Notes: a model not told the origin generated them from the letters alone. 64,000 bases of DNA from Pseudomonas sp. 14P_8.1_Bac3 (GCF_025466085.1 NZ_JANLOD010000065.1:115470-179469), one strand, 5' to 3'; shown: positions 51,237 to 60,075, counted from the first letter of the stretch. Program-made: numbers and translations.

Positions 51237-51854
51237 GTGGAAATTGCCTGTCTGGATCTTGAAGGTGTGCTGGTCCCGGAAATCTGGATCGCGTTCGCCG
51301 AAAAAACCGGGATCGAATCCCTCAGGGCTACTACCCGGGACATTCCCGACTACGACGTGCTGATGAAGCAGCGCCTGCGGATCCTCGACGAACATGGGCT
51401 GAAACTCGCCGACATTCAGGAAGTGATCGCCACACTCAAGCCGCTGGATGGCGCTATCGAGTTCGTCAACTGGCTGCGCGAACGTTTTCAAGTGGTGATT
51501 CTGTCGGACACGTTCTATGAGTTCTCCCAACCGCTGATGCGCCAGTTGGGCTTCCCGACCTTGCTCTGCCACCGTCTGATTACCGACGACAGCGGGCGGG
51601 TGACCAGCTATCAGCTGCGTCAGAAAGATCCGAAGCGCCAGTCAGTCTTGGCGTTCAAAAGCCTTTACTACCGGGTGATTGCCGCAGGGGATTCCTACAA
51701 CGACACCACGATGCTGGGCGAGGCGGATGCGGGGATCCTGTTCCATGCGCCGGACAATGTGATTCGCGAATTCCCGCAGTTTCCGGCGGTGCACACGTTT
51801 GAGGATTTGAAGCAGGAGTTCATCAAGGCTTCGAACCGCACCCTGTCTCTGTAA
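51237..51854 (+). CDS. thrH: ThrH, phosphoserine/homoserine phosphotransferase
   Basis: 205 residues. HAD motif I CLDLEGVLVPE (nucleophile D7), VVILSDTFYEFSQPLM (motif II serine about 83) and GDSYNDTTML (motif III/IV). Length and sequence pattern are those of Pseudomonas ThrH, which moves phosphate from phosphoserine to homoserine. The start is GTG at 51237 with GGGAG 8 bases upstream; no better ATG exists, since frames further upstream lack a ribosome site. Confidence 0.95.
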   Translation: MEIACLDLEGVLVPEIWIAFAEKTGIESLRATTRDIPDYDVLMKQRLRILDEHGLKLADIQEVIATLKPLDGAIEFVNWLRERFQVVILSDTFYEFSQPLMRQLGFPTLLCHRLITDDSGRVTSYQLRQKDPKRQSVLAFKSLYYRVIAAGDSYNDTTMLGEADAGILFHAPDNVIREFPQFPAVHTFEDLKQEFIKASNRTLSL

Positions 51855-51861
51855 ACACGAT

Positions 51862-51968
51862 CCCTGTAGGAGCGAGCATGCTCGCGATGGTCGCCAACGA
51901 TGACGATGGGTACCTGACACCCAGCGGTATTCTCAGGTTCATCGCGAGCAGGCGCGCTCCCACAGGGG
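51862..51968. repeat. REPIN of the CCCAGCGGT-interior type
   Basis: CCTGTAGGAGCGAGCATGCTCGCGATGG ... ATCGCGAGCAGGCGCGCTCCCACAGG. The interior contains GACACCCAGCGGTA, shared with the REPIN at 58584. Confidence 0.88.
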
Positions 51969-51981
51969 ATGGTGTTTCAGG

Positions 51982-53319
51982 TCAAAGGTTTTGTAGTGTT
52001 TCCAGGAGCACCTTCACCTTTGTGATCGATTCCTGATACTCCGCCTGCCACTGCGAATCCGCGACAATCCCGCCGCCACCCCAGCAACACACCTGCCCAT
52101 CCTTGACCAGCAAGCTGCGAATGGCGATGGAACTGTCCATCTCGCCACGCACGTCCAGGTACAACAGCGAGCCGCAATACAGGCCGCGCCGGGTCGGCTC
52201 CAGCTCATCGATGATCTGCATCGCCCGAATCTTTGGTGCGCCAGTGATCGAGCCGCCAGGGAAGCTACCGGCGATCAGGTCCAGCGCGTCGCGATCATCC
52301 GCCAGCTCCCCGGTCACGCTGCTCACCAGGTGATGCACGTTCGGATAGCTCTCCAGACTGAACAACTCCGGCACCCGTACCGAGCCGATGCGGCAGGTGC
52401 GGCCGAGGTCGTTGCGCAGCAGGTCGACAATCATCAGGTTCTCCGCGCGATCCTTTGGGCTGGCCAACAGTTCGGCGGCGTTCGCCGCATCTTCGGCGGC
52501 CGTCAGTCCGCGGGGGCGGGTGCCTTTGATCGGTCGGGTTTCGACATGGCGCTCGCTGACTTTGACGAAACGCTCTGGCGACAGGCTCAGCACCGCGCCA
52601 CCGTCAGGCAGGCTCTGGAAACCGGAGAAAGGGGTCGGGCACGCAGCGCGCAGCGCGCAATAGGCAGCCCAGGGATCACCCTCGCACTCGGCGCGGAAAC
52701 GTTGGGCAAAGTTGACCTGGTAGCAGTCGCCGGCCTGGATGTACTGCTGAATGCGCGCCAAGGCGTGGCGATACTCCTCAGCGTTCAGGTCGGCACTCAT
52801 CGGCGTTGTCAGTTTGAAGGGCTCGATCGCATCAACCGCAGGCTGACTAAAAAGTGCGGTCAAACGCTGACGTTCGCTGTCAATCAGCGTCGGGTGAAAA
52901 ACCAGCTGACTGGTCGCCCGTTGGTGGTCCGTGATCAGTGCCCAGTCATACAAGCCGAAACGCGCATCCGGTAGATGCAGGTCGTCTAGGGCCTGGCTGG
53001 GCAAGCGTTCCAGGTGCCGACCGAAGTCGTAGCTAAGGTATCCGATCAGGCCGCCCGCGAAGGGCAGGTCAAACGCAACGGCGGCTTCACCGAGTCGCGT
53101 CAGATTTTCCCGCAGGCGTTGCAGGAAATCGCTGCCACTTTCATCAGGCAATACCGCGAGCTGCTCGATTGGCCAGGCGCTGAGCAGGTCAAAGCGACCG
53201 CGGTCGGCCGTCGGGCGGCCGCTGTCGAGCAGCACGGCGCCAGGCGCATGGCGAATCGCCGCGAAGTACTCGGCAGGGTTGGCGCGATAGGGGAGGGGAT
53301 GTACGGAGCAGGTCAGCAT
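51982..53319 (-). CDS. pabB: Aminodeoxychorismate synthase component I
   Basis: 445 residues. Makes 4-amino-4-deoxychorismate for folate with the PabA amidotransferase. PIKGTRPRG carries the catalytic lysine; SLSPERFVKV, AENLMIVDLLRNDLGR and GSITGAPKIRAMQIIDELE are the chorismate-binding motifs. ATG at 53319; MLTCSVHPLPYRANPAEYF is the family start. Not next to pabA or pabC. A REPIN follows its stop and a second lies upstream of its start. Confidence 0.95.
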   Translation of the reverse strand: MLTCSVHPLPYRANPAEYFAAIRHAPGAVLLDSGRPTADRGRFDLLSAWPIEQLAVLPDESGSDFLQRLRENLTRLGEAAVAFDLPFAGGLIGYLSYDFGRHLERLPSQALDDLHLPDARFGLYDWALITDHQRATSQLVFHPTLIDSERQRLTALFSQPAVDAIEPFKLTTPMSADLNAEEYRHALARIQQYIQAGDCYQVNFAQRFRAECEGDPWAAYCALRAACPTPFSGFQSLPDGGAVLSLSPERFVKVSERHVETRPIKGTRPRGLTAAEDAANAAELLASPKDRAENLMIVDLLRNDLGRTCRIGSVRVPELFSLESYPNVHHLVSSVTGELADDRDALDLIAGSFPGGSITGAPKIRAMQIIDELEPTRRGLYCGSLLYLDVRGEMDSSIAIRSLLVKDGQVCCWGGGGIVADSQWQAEYQESITKVKVLLETLQNL

Positions 53320-53444
53320 GGGCGGGGCAGGTCAGCCATTGAAGCGGGGTGGCGATTGTAGTCCCCTCGGGGGATTGCTCCTAGAGGGATGTCGGGGACT
53401 GGCATATTGGGGGCAGGGTTGGCGCGGCGATGCCTGTTCGATTG

Positions 53445-53541
53445 TCATCGCGAGCAGGCTCGCTCCCACAGGAATTCATGGTGTGAATGCAATCTGGGCA
53501 ACGCCGGCAAAACCTGTGGGAGCTGGCCTGCCAGCGATGGC
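53445..53541. repeat. REPIN with mixed-class arms
   Basis: ATCGCGAGCAGGCTCGCTCCCACAGG paired with CCTGTGGGAGCTGGCCTGCCAGCGATGG, combining a GCGAGC and a GCTGGC arm as in the REPIN at 7022. Confidence 0.88.
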
Positions 53542-53557
53542 CGCACCTCGGTTCGGA

Positions 53558-54544
53558 TCAACCCTCAACCGGTGGAATATGCCCGAACATTTCCTGCACA
53601 AACGCCACGCGCTCTTCGACGGTTTCGCTCACGCCGCGTGCCTTCAGCTCTTCCAGCCGAGCCTCGACCGCATGGGTACGCAGCGTCAGGCCGCAATCAT
53701 TGGCAATCTGGATGTTCAACCCTGGCCGGGCGTTCAGCTCGAGAATCAGCGGCCCTTTCTCCTGGTCGAGCACCATATCGACACCGATGTAACCCAGCCC
53801 GCACAGCTCGTAGCAGCCGGCCGCAAGTTTCATGAAACCGTCCCAGTAGGGCAGTTGCACACCGTCCACCGCGTTGGTGGTGTCCGGGTGCTTGGTGATG
53901 ATGTTGTTCAGCCAGGTGCCGCGCAACGTCAGGCCGGTGGCGAGGTCGACCCCGACACCGATGGCGCCCTGGTGCAGGTTGGCCTTGCCGCCGGATTGGC
54001 GCGTCGGCAGGCGCAACATCGCCATGACCGGGTAACCCATCAGCACAATGATGCGGATGTCCGGCACGCCTTCGTAACTGATGCTTTTGAAAATCTGGTC
54101 GGGTGTCACCCGGTATTCGATCAGCGCCCGATCCCGGTGTCCGCCCAGGGAATAGAGGCCGGTGAGGATGCTCGAGACATGGTGCTCGATTTCCTCGTGG
54201 CTGATGATCTTCCCCGACACCGTGCGATAGCGGCCCTCGAAGCGGTCGGCTACCACAATGATGCCGTCGCCGCCCGCGCCCTGGGCCGGCTTGATCACGA
54301 AGTCGCTGCGTCCGCCGATGATCTCGTCGAGGTTGTCGATTTCTTTCTCGGTGGAAATGATGCCGTACAGTTCCGGCACATGAATGCCGGCGGCGATCGC
54401 GCGCTCCTTGGTGATGATCTTGTCATCGACGATCGGGTACAGGCTGCGCTTGTTGTACTTGAGCACGTAGTCCGCGTTACGCCGATTGATCCCCATGATG
54501 CCCCGGGCTTCCAGGGCCTTCCAGGTCTTCCAGAAGCCGAACAT
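53558..54544 (-). CDS. RimK-like ATP-grasp ligase
   Basis: 328 residues. ATP-grasp fold of the alpha-L-glutamate ligase-like kind: VIKPAQGAGGDGIIVV (glycine loop, about 94-109), EYRVTPDQIF and ILELNARPGLNIQIAN (metal-binding, about 270-285). It ligates an amino acid or peptide to a carboxylate in the cytoplasm; substrate unknown. The first base of its ATG is in the stop of the membrane gene (TGATG), so the two are coupled. Last gene of a three-gene minus-strand operon. Confidence 0.9.
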   Translation of the reverse strand: MFGFWKTWKALEARGIMGINRRNADYVLKYNKRSLYPIVDDKIITKERAIAAGIHVPELYGIISTEKEIDNLDEIIGGRSDFVIKPAQGAGGDGIIVVADRFEGRYRTVSGKIISHEEIEHHVSSILTGLYSLGGHRDRALIEYRVTPDQIFKSISYEGVPDIRIIVLMGYPVMAMLRLPTRQSGGKANLHQGAIGVGVDLATGLTLRGTWLNNIITKHPDTTNAVDGVQLPYWDGFMKLAAGCYELCGLGYIGVDMVLDQEKGPLILELNARPGLNIQIANDCGLTLRTHAVEARLEELKARGVSETVEERVAFVQEMFGHIPPVEG

Positions 54545-56079
54545 CAGGCGTCAGCCTTCTTCAGGAAAGCCTTGAAACGGATCAGTTCGGTCAGGCGGTA
54601 GCCACGGTAGCGACCCATGGCCAGCATGAAGCCCACCAGGATCAGCAGGACCGCCGGGAAGGTGAACACGAAGTACACCAGCTCCGGCACGCTCATGATC
54701 AGGTGCGCCAGGGACGCGGCGAACAGCGTGCCGATCGCCACTTTCATCGCATGCCCGGAACCGCGTTCTTCCCAGGTGATCGACAGGCGTTCGATGGTCA
54801 TGGTCAGAATCACCATCGGGAACAGCGCCACGGACAACCCGCGTTCCAGGCCGAGTTTGTGGCTGAACAGGCTGATCGCGGCAATCAACACCACCACGAA
54901 GGTCAGCACCACCGACAGCCTCGGCAGCATTTGCAGCTTCAGATGTTCAAGGTACGAGCGCAGCGACAGCCCCAGCGCGGTGATGATGGTAAACAGCGCG
55001 ATGCCGAAACCGAGCTGGGTTTCGCGGAAGGCCAGGGCGATCAGCACCGGGGTGAAGGTGCCGAGGGTCTGCAGGCCGATCAGGTTGCGCAGGATCAGGA
55101 TCACCAGCACGCCGATCGGGATCATCACCATGATCATGAAGGTCTGCTGGGTTTGCAGTGGCAGGCCGTACAGCGAGTATTCGAGGAAGTTGGCGTCGGT
55201 GTTTTCGTCGGTCAGCTTGGCCAGGCGAATCGCGTTCATTTCACTGTTGTTCAGGCTGAACGTCACGGTCGCTTTCTTGCCGCCATCGACAGTGATCAGG
55301 TTTTCGTCACCGGTCCACCACAGCAGGCGGTCGGTCGGCAGGCCCTGTTCGCCGGTTTCCGGGTTGAAGTACAGCCAGTCGGTGCCGTTGAAACTGCGCA
55401 ACCAGAGCTCCGGGGTTTGCGGCTGGTCGGCCACCAGGCGGATGGTGTGGACCTTTTCCACCGGCACGTGGGCGATGGACAGCACCAGTTCGACGATCTT
55501 GGCCTTGTGCCCGCTGGATGGATCGCCGCCCAGCAACAGTTTCACGTTGTCGTCGTTGACGTTGTTGACTCGCTTGATCGCCTCGCCAATGAAGGTTTCG
55601 ACGTCGGCGGAATGCTGGCGAATCGGCGCGAGCAGGGCTTCGGCGGCGACTTTTTCCGCGCCTTCAACGGCGATGCTGTCGCGGAAGGTCGGGCCCTTGA
55701 TCTTGGATTTTTCACCGGTGTAGCGCTTGGTCAGCACCAGGCGGTAATAAAGAGTCTGGTTGCCCTTGGCGCGGCGTGCTGACCAGGTGACCTTGCGGTT
55801 GCCGTCGACACGGTTCACGGCCACGCCGTAATTGTTGGAGATAAAACTTTCGTTGAGGCTGACGTAATCGCGGCTCAGTGGCGGCACGAACATCTGGATC
55901 TTCACCGGGTCCTTGGCACTGGCGACGAACTCGACCTTGGCGTCGATGTTCCACAAGTCGTCGGTGGCATCTTCGGTGACGGGAATGCCGAGCACGAAGA
56001 TCTGATAGGCCGTAACTGAAATGCCCAGCACCACCAGGATGGCGATCAGCAGTTTCAGATGGAGGGTAAGAGAGCGCAT
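54544..56079 (-). CDS. Inactive-transglutaminase/7-TM membrane protein
   Basis: 511 residues. One N-terminal membrane helix (LKLLIAILVVLGISVTAYQIFVLG), a large extracytoplasmic domain (about 30-300), then about seven C-terminal membrane helices (from MIPIGVLVILILRNLIGL). The periplasmic part includes a transglutaminase-like fold; in this family the catalytic residues are absent, and no Cys-His-Asp set can be read here. Probably a membrane sensor or scaffold for the neighbouring ligase. GAG lies upstream of the ATG; the protease gene ends the usual few bases before it. Confidence 0.85.
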   Translation of the reverse strand: MRSLTLHLKLLIAILVVLGISVTAYQIFVLGIPVTEDATDDLWNIDAKVEFVASAKDPVKIQMFVPPLSRDYVSLNESFISNNYGVAVNRVDGNRKVTWSARRAKGNQTLYYRLVLTKRYTGEKSKIKGPTFRDSIAVEGAEKVAAEALLAPIRQHSADVETFIGEAIKRVNNVNDDNVKLLLGGDPSSGHKAKIVELVLSIAHVPVEKVHTIRLVADQPQTPELWLRSFNGTDWLYFNPETGEQGLPTDRLLWWTGDENLITVDGGKKATVTFSLNNSEMNAIRLAKLTDENTDANFLEYSLYGLPLQTQQTFMIMVMIPIGVLVILILRNLIGLQTLGTFTPVLIALAFRETQLGFGIALFTIITALGLSLRSYLEHLKLQMLPRLSVVLTFVVVLIAAISLFSHKLGLERGLSVALFPMVILTMTIERLSITWEERGSGHAMKVAIGTLFAASLAHLIMSVPELVYFVFTFPAVLLILVGFMLAMGRYRGYRLTELIRFKAFLKKADA

Positions 56080-56084
56080 TGGAA

Positions 56085-56621
56085 TTACTCTGCGGTATGT
56101 GCGTCGGTGGCGCAGGCGGGTTTGCCAGCAGCGTATTTAAGACTGGGGTCGACCAGCGCATCAAAGCGTTTCAGCGCTTCGGAGCCGATCAGGAGCGGGT
56201 ATTGGAAGGCACTTCGGTCGGTCAAGTTCACTTCTATGCTGCGCAAAGCCGATCCCATGCAGATGTCCAGTTCGATCACCGGACGGGCGGTGTACTTCTT
56301 GCCTTCTTCCGGATCGTAATCGCCGGCACGGCGCTTGATCTTGCTGACCCGGGCCAGTGGGCGTTCGATCGGGTGCGAGTGCGCGGCGTCGATTGCCAGG
56401 TAAAAGCGCACCCAGGATTCGCCGTTGCGTTTGAACCGTTTGATGTCGCGGGCGCTGAGCGAGGCGGTTTTCGCCCCGGTGTCGAGTTTAGCCGCGACTT
56501 CCAGGTTGATGCCGTCCAGCGAGGCGTACTCGTTGAGGCCGTACACAGTCTTTTCCCCCGCCGCGGCGACACCGGGCAGGCAGATCAGATAAAGGAAGGT
56601 GGGGAAGGGCTTGAGTCTCAT
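56085..56621 (-). CDS. Retropepsin-like aspartic protease (ATP-dependent zinc protease family)
   Basis: 178 residues. Signal peptide PFPTFLYLICLPGVAAAG, then the aspartic-protease motif KLDTGAKTASL with D47. The family was first named ATP-dependent zinc protease, but the fold is retropepsin-like. Periplasmic. ATG at 56621 with AGGA upstream; the longer frame from 56699 is rejected. First gene of the operon with the membrane protein and the RimK-like ligase; a peptide made in the cytoplasm could be trimmed by it. Confidence 0.88.
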   Translation of the reverse strand: MRLKPFPTFLYLICLPGVAAAGEKTVYGLNEYASLDGINLEVAAKLDTGAKTASLSARDIKRFKRNGESWVRFYLAIDAAHSHPIERPLARVSKIKRRAGDYDPEEGKKYTARPVIELDICMGSALRSIEVNLTDRSAFQYPLLIGSEALKRFDALVDPSLKYAAGKPACATDAHTAE

Positions 56622-56835
56622 AAATCCTGGTGCGCGGCGGTCCGTGTGTCGATTCAAGGCCCTGGCATCGCTGCGCAAGCTCCCTCGTATGCCTAGCAAC
56701 TATTTATGACAGGCAGTGCAGATGTCACCGACAAATGCGGGCGGCATTCTAGCACGGTGGTTTTATGGCGCCAGCGCTGGCAGGCGCCTGTAAACAGAGG
56801 TGCTGCTTCGTTATGGTGCGGGTGGTTATTAGACG

Positions 56836-56847
56836 ATTGTCGACAAT
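56836..56847. promoter_or_regulatory. GntR operator, distal copy
   Basis: ATTGTCGACAAT, a perfect palindrome. It repeats the core TTGTCGACAA seen again before the GntR start (GTGTCGACAAT), so two operators frame the promoter region. Confidence 0.65.
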
Positions 56848-56910
56848 ACGCATTTTATCTTTGACTAAATGCCCTGTATTCGTTAGTTTTCCCTGCATCA
56901 GCTTTCAAGG

Positions 56911-56920
56911 TGTCGACAAT
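56911..56920. promoter_or_regulatory. GntR operator, proximal copy
   Basis: TGTCGACAAT directly before the ATG at 56921, with the preceding bases GG in place of AT. A repressor here would also cover the ribosome site, giving strong autoregulation. Confidence 0.6.
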
Positions 56921-57643
56921 ATGCTGGATCAACTCGATCCCCCGGTCTTTGCTCAAGATGATTCGGAAACACTTTCCGAGAACGTCTTCCGGCGCATTCA
57001 GGCGGCCATCGTCAAGGGCGAGATCGCCCCGGGCAGCAAGATCTCCGAGCCGGAACTGGCGCGCACCTACGGCATCAGCCGGGGACCGCTGCGCGAAGCG
57101 ATCCACCGTCTGGAAGGCCAGCGCCTGTTGGTGCGCGTTCCTCATGTCGGCGCGCGGGTGGTGTCGCTGAACCATGCCGAGCTGATCGAACTCTACGAAA
57201 TCCGCGAATCCCTCGAAGGCATGGCTTGCCGCCTCGCGGCCGAACGCATGACCGTTGAAGAAATCGACGAGCTGCGCCACGTCCTGGAGACCCACGAGCG
57301 CGATGCGGCGTTTCAGGCCGGCGTCGGCTACTACCAGCAGGAAGGCGATTTCGACTTCCATTACCGGATCATCCAGGGCAGCGGCAACCGCACCCTGACC
57401 CAGATGCTCTGCGGCGAGCTTTATCAACTGGTGCGCATGTACCGCATCCAATTTTCCACCACGCCGAATCGCCCACGCCAGGCTTTTGCCGAGCACCACC
57501 GGATTCTCGATGCCATCGCCGACCGTGACGGTGAATTGGCCGAGTTGTTGATGCGTCGTCATATCGGCGCCTCCAAACGCAATATCGCCCGTCATTACCA
57601 GGACGGCGCTAACCCGACAGCCACTGAACGAGGTGAGTCATGA
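56921..57643 (+). CDS. GntR/FadR-type regulator of the propionate operon
   Basis: 240 residues. Winged helix-turn-helix at the N-terminus (VFRRIQAAIVKGEIAPGSKI, LARTYGISRGPLREAIHRLE, about 23-70) and a helical FCD effector domain (about 85-225) with metal-binding histidines. In gammaproteobacteria such a regulator lies before prpB and responds to a 2-methylcitrate-cycle metabolite. Start ATG at 56921 overlaps its own operator. Stop overlaps prpB by ATGA. Confidence 0.92.
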   Translation: MLDQLDPPVFAQDDSETLSENVFRRIQAAIVKGEIAPGSKISEPELARTYGISRGPLREAIHRLEGQRLLVRVPHVGARVVSLNHAELIELYEIRESLEGMACRLAAERMTVEEIDELRHVLETHERDAAFQAGVGYYQQEGDFDFHYRIIQGSGNRTLTQMLCGELYQLVRMYRIQFSTTPNRPRQAFAEHHRILDAIADRDGELAELLMRRHIGASKRNIARHYQDGANPTATERGES

Positions 57644-58530
57644 GTTCCAACAAGAGCACTCCAGGCCAGCGTTTCCGCGATGCGGTCGCCAGCGAACATC
57701 CGCTGCAAGTGGTCGGCGCGATCAACGCCAACCACGCGTTGCTGGCCAAGCGCGCCGGTTTCAAGGCTATCTATCTGTCCGGTGGCGGTGTCGCTGCGGG
57801 CTCCCTCGGCGTGCCGGACCTGGGCATCACCGGCCTGGATGACGTGCTGACCGACGTGCGTCGCATCACCGACGTCTGCGACCTGCCGTTGCTGGTGGAC
57901 GTCGACACCGGTTTCGGTTCCTCGGCGTTCAACGTCGCGCGCACCGTCAAGTCGATGATCAAGTTCGGCGCGGCGGCGATTCACATCGAAGACCAGGTCG
58001 GCGCCAAGCGCTGCGGTCACCGTCCCAATAAAGAGATCGTGTCCCAGCAGGAAATGGTCGACCGCATCAAGGCCGCCGTCGATGCCCGCACCGATGACAG
58101 CTTCGTGATCATGGCCCGTACCGATGCCCTGGCGGTGGAAGGTCTGGAGTCCGCACTGGATCGCGCCGCGGCGTGCATCGAGGCCGGCGCCGACATGGTG
58201 TTTCCGGAAGCCATCACCGAGCTGGAGATGTACAAGCTGTTTGCCAACCGCGTGAAAGCGCCGATCCTGGCTAACATCACCGAATTCGGCTCGACGCCGC
58301 TGTACACCACCGAGCAACTTGCCGCTGCTGATGTGTCGCTGGTGCTGTACCCGCTGTCGGCGTTCCGCGCCATGAACAAAGCTGCGGAAAATGTCTACAC
58401 CGCGATCCGCCGCGACGGCACGCAACAGAACGTGATCGACACCATGCAGACCCGCATGGAGCTTTACGATCGCATCGATTACCACACCTTCGAGCAGAAG
58501 CTCGATGCGTTGTTCGCCGCGAAGAAGTAA
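57640..58530 (+). CDS. prpB: 2-methylisocitrate lyase
   Basis: 296 residues. Splits 2-methylisocitrate to pyruvate and succinate. KRCGH (123-127, catalytic C125), LLVDVDTGFG with Mg-binding D87/D89 and MARTDA are those of the isocitrate-lyase superfamily. GAGGTGAG lies before the ATG; start overlaps the GntR stop. A REPIN separates it from prpC. Confidence 0.96.
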   Translation: MSSNKSTPGQRFRDAVASEHPLQVVGAINANHALLAKRAGFKAIYLSGGGVAAGSLGVPDLGITGLDDVLTDVRRITDVCDLPLLVDVDTGFGSSAFNVARTVKSMIKFGAAAIHIEDQVGAKRCGHRPNKEIVSQQEMVDRIKAAVDARTDDSFVIMARTDALAVEGLESALDRAAACIEAGADMVFPEAITELEMYKLFANRVKAPILANITEFGSTPLYTTEQLAAADVSLVLYPLSAFRAMNKAAENVYTAIRRDGTQQNVIDTMQTRMELYDRIDYHTFEQKLDALFAAKK

Positions 58531-58583
58531 TGCACCGCCTGTATTTATGAATGGTGCCTGCAATCTTAGATGCGACGGCACAC

Positions 58584-58689
58584 CCTTGTAGTAGCGAGCT
58601 TGCTCGCGAAGGACGTCAACGATTACGCGGGGGCTCTGATGCCCAGCGGTGCAACGTCCACCATCGCGAGCAAGCCGCTCCTACAGGGG
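58584..58689. repeat. REPIN of the CCCAGCGGT-interior type, in the prp operon
   Basis: CTTGTAGTAGCGAGCTTGCTCGCGAAGG ... ATCGCGAGCAAGCCGCTCCTACAGG. The interior GATGCCCAGCGGT is shared with the REPIN at 51862. Arms have several changes, so this is an older copy. Confidence 0.85.
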
Positions 58690-58741
58690 TAGTTGGACAA
58701 CCGAAATATCTCTGACAAATTCAAGAAAACTGGAGACAGCA

Positions 58742-59869
58742 ATGGCCGAAGCAAAAGTACTCAGTGGCGCCGGGCTCCGTGGCCAGGTTGCCGGGCAAAC
58801 CGCACTGTCCACCGTGGGCCAGTCTGGTGCAGGCCTGACCTACCGCGGCTATGACGTCCGCGAACTGGCGAATGACGCCCAATTCGAAGAAGTGGCCTAC
58901 CTGCTGCTGTACGGCGAGCTGCCGACCCAAGCGCAGCTGGACGCCTACATCAGCAAGCTGGGCAAGCTGCGCGACCTGCCGCAAGCGCTGAAAGAAGTGC
59001 TGGAGCGCATTCCCGCCGATGCCCATCCGATGGACGTAATGCGCACCGGTTGCTCGTTCCTGGGCAACCTCGAACCGGAGAAGGACTTCTCCGAGCAGCA
59101 CGATAAAACCGACCGCCTGCTGGCCGCGTTTCCGGCGATCATGTGCTACTGGTATCGCTTCAGCCACGACGGCAAGCGCATCAGCTGCGTGAGCGACGAA
59201 CAAACCATCGGTGGCCACTTCCTGCACCTGCTGCACGGCAAGAAGCCGAGCGACCTGCACGTCAAAGTGATGAACGTTTCGCTGATTCTCTACGCGGAAC
59301 ACGAGTTCAACGCCTCGACCTTCACCGCTCGCGTCTGTGCATCGACCCTGTCCGACCTGTTCTCGTGCATCACCGCCGCCATCGGTTCCCTGCGCGGCCC
59401 GCTGCACGGCGGCGCCAACGAAGCGGCGATGGAAATGATCGAGCGCTTTTCGTCGCCGGAAGAGGCGATCAAAGGCACCCTCGGCATGCTCGAGCGCAAG
59501 GACAAGATCATGGGCTTCGGCCACGCGATCTATAAGGACAACGACCCGCGCAACGAGGTGATCAAGGGCTGGTCGAAAAAACTCGCTGACGAAGTGGGCG
59601 ACAAGGTGCTGTTCCCGGTCTCCGAAGCCATCGACAAGACCATGTGGGAACAGAAGAAACTGTTCCCGAACGCCGACTTCTACCATGCGTCGACCTACCA
59701 CTTCATGGGTATTCCGACCAAGTTGTTCACACCGATTTTCGTCTGCTCGCGCCTGACCGGCTGGGCGGCGCATGTGTTCGAACAACGGGCCAACAACCGT
59801 ATCATCCGCCCGAGCGCCGAGTACACCGGCGTCGAACAGCGCAAGTTCGTGCCAATCGAACAACGCTGA
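58742..59869 (+). CDS. prpC: 2-methylcitrate synthase
   Basis: 375 residues. Joins propionyl-CoA and oxaloacetate. GLRGQVAGQTALSTVG at the start, GPLHGGANE and GFGHAIYKDNDPR (catalytic histidines), and the C-terminal RIIRPSAEYTGVEQRKFVP are citrate-synthase motifs of the methylcitrate type. GGAG precedes the ATG; the upstream frame from 58649 falls in the REPIN and was rejected. Confidence 0.96.
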   Translation: MAEAKVLSGAGLRGQVAGQTALSTVGQSGAGLTYRGYDVRELANDAQFEEVAYLLLYGELPTQAQLDAYISKLGKLRDLPQALKEVLERIPADAHPMDVMRTGCSFLGNLEPEKDFSEQHDKTDRLLAAFPAIMCYWYRFSHDGKRISCVSDEQTIGGHFLHLLHGKKPSDLHVKVMNVSLILYAEHEFNASTFTARVCASTLSDLFSCITAAIGSLRGPLHGGANEAAMEMIERFSSPEEAIKGTLGMLERKDKIMGFGHAIYKDNDPRNEVIKGWSKKLADEVGDKVLFPVSEAIDKTMWEQKKLFPNADFYHASTYHFMGIPTKLFTPIFVCSRLTGWAAHVFEQRANNRIIRPSAEYTGVEQRKFVPIEQR

Positions 59870-59913
59870 ATGGTGGGGGCTACCCCACTGGTTGCTGATT
59901 GAGTCGGGAATCA

Positions 59914-60003
59914 ATGTGGGAGCGGGCTTGCTCGCGAATACGGACTGACATTCGACATTCAAGTTGACTGAAACAGCGCTTTCGCGAGCAAGCCCGCTCC
60001 CAC
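59914..60003. repeat. REPIN between prpC and acnD
   Basis: TGTGGGAGCGGGCTTGCTCGCGAATACGG ... GCGCTTTCGCGAGCAAGCCCGCTCCCACC. Full-length core; lies inside the operon 45 bases after prpC. Confidence 0.94.
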
Positions 60004-60075
60004 CTTTGACCGAGTCATCTCGGTGACCGGGTGCCAAGCCCCACCTTTTGAAACTACCGTGACCGAGTCCTGACG

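Larger units (their letters stand above)
56622..56920. promoter_or_regulatory. Divergent control region of the protease and prp operons
   Basis: About 299 bases between the divergent genes. It contains the perfect 12-base palindrome ATTGTCGACAAT (56836-56847) and, ending at the start codon, TGTCGACA (56911-56918) of the GntR gene. These fit GntR operators that would let the regulator repress itself and the prp operon. Confidence 0.65.
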
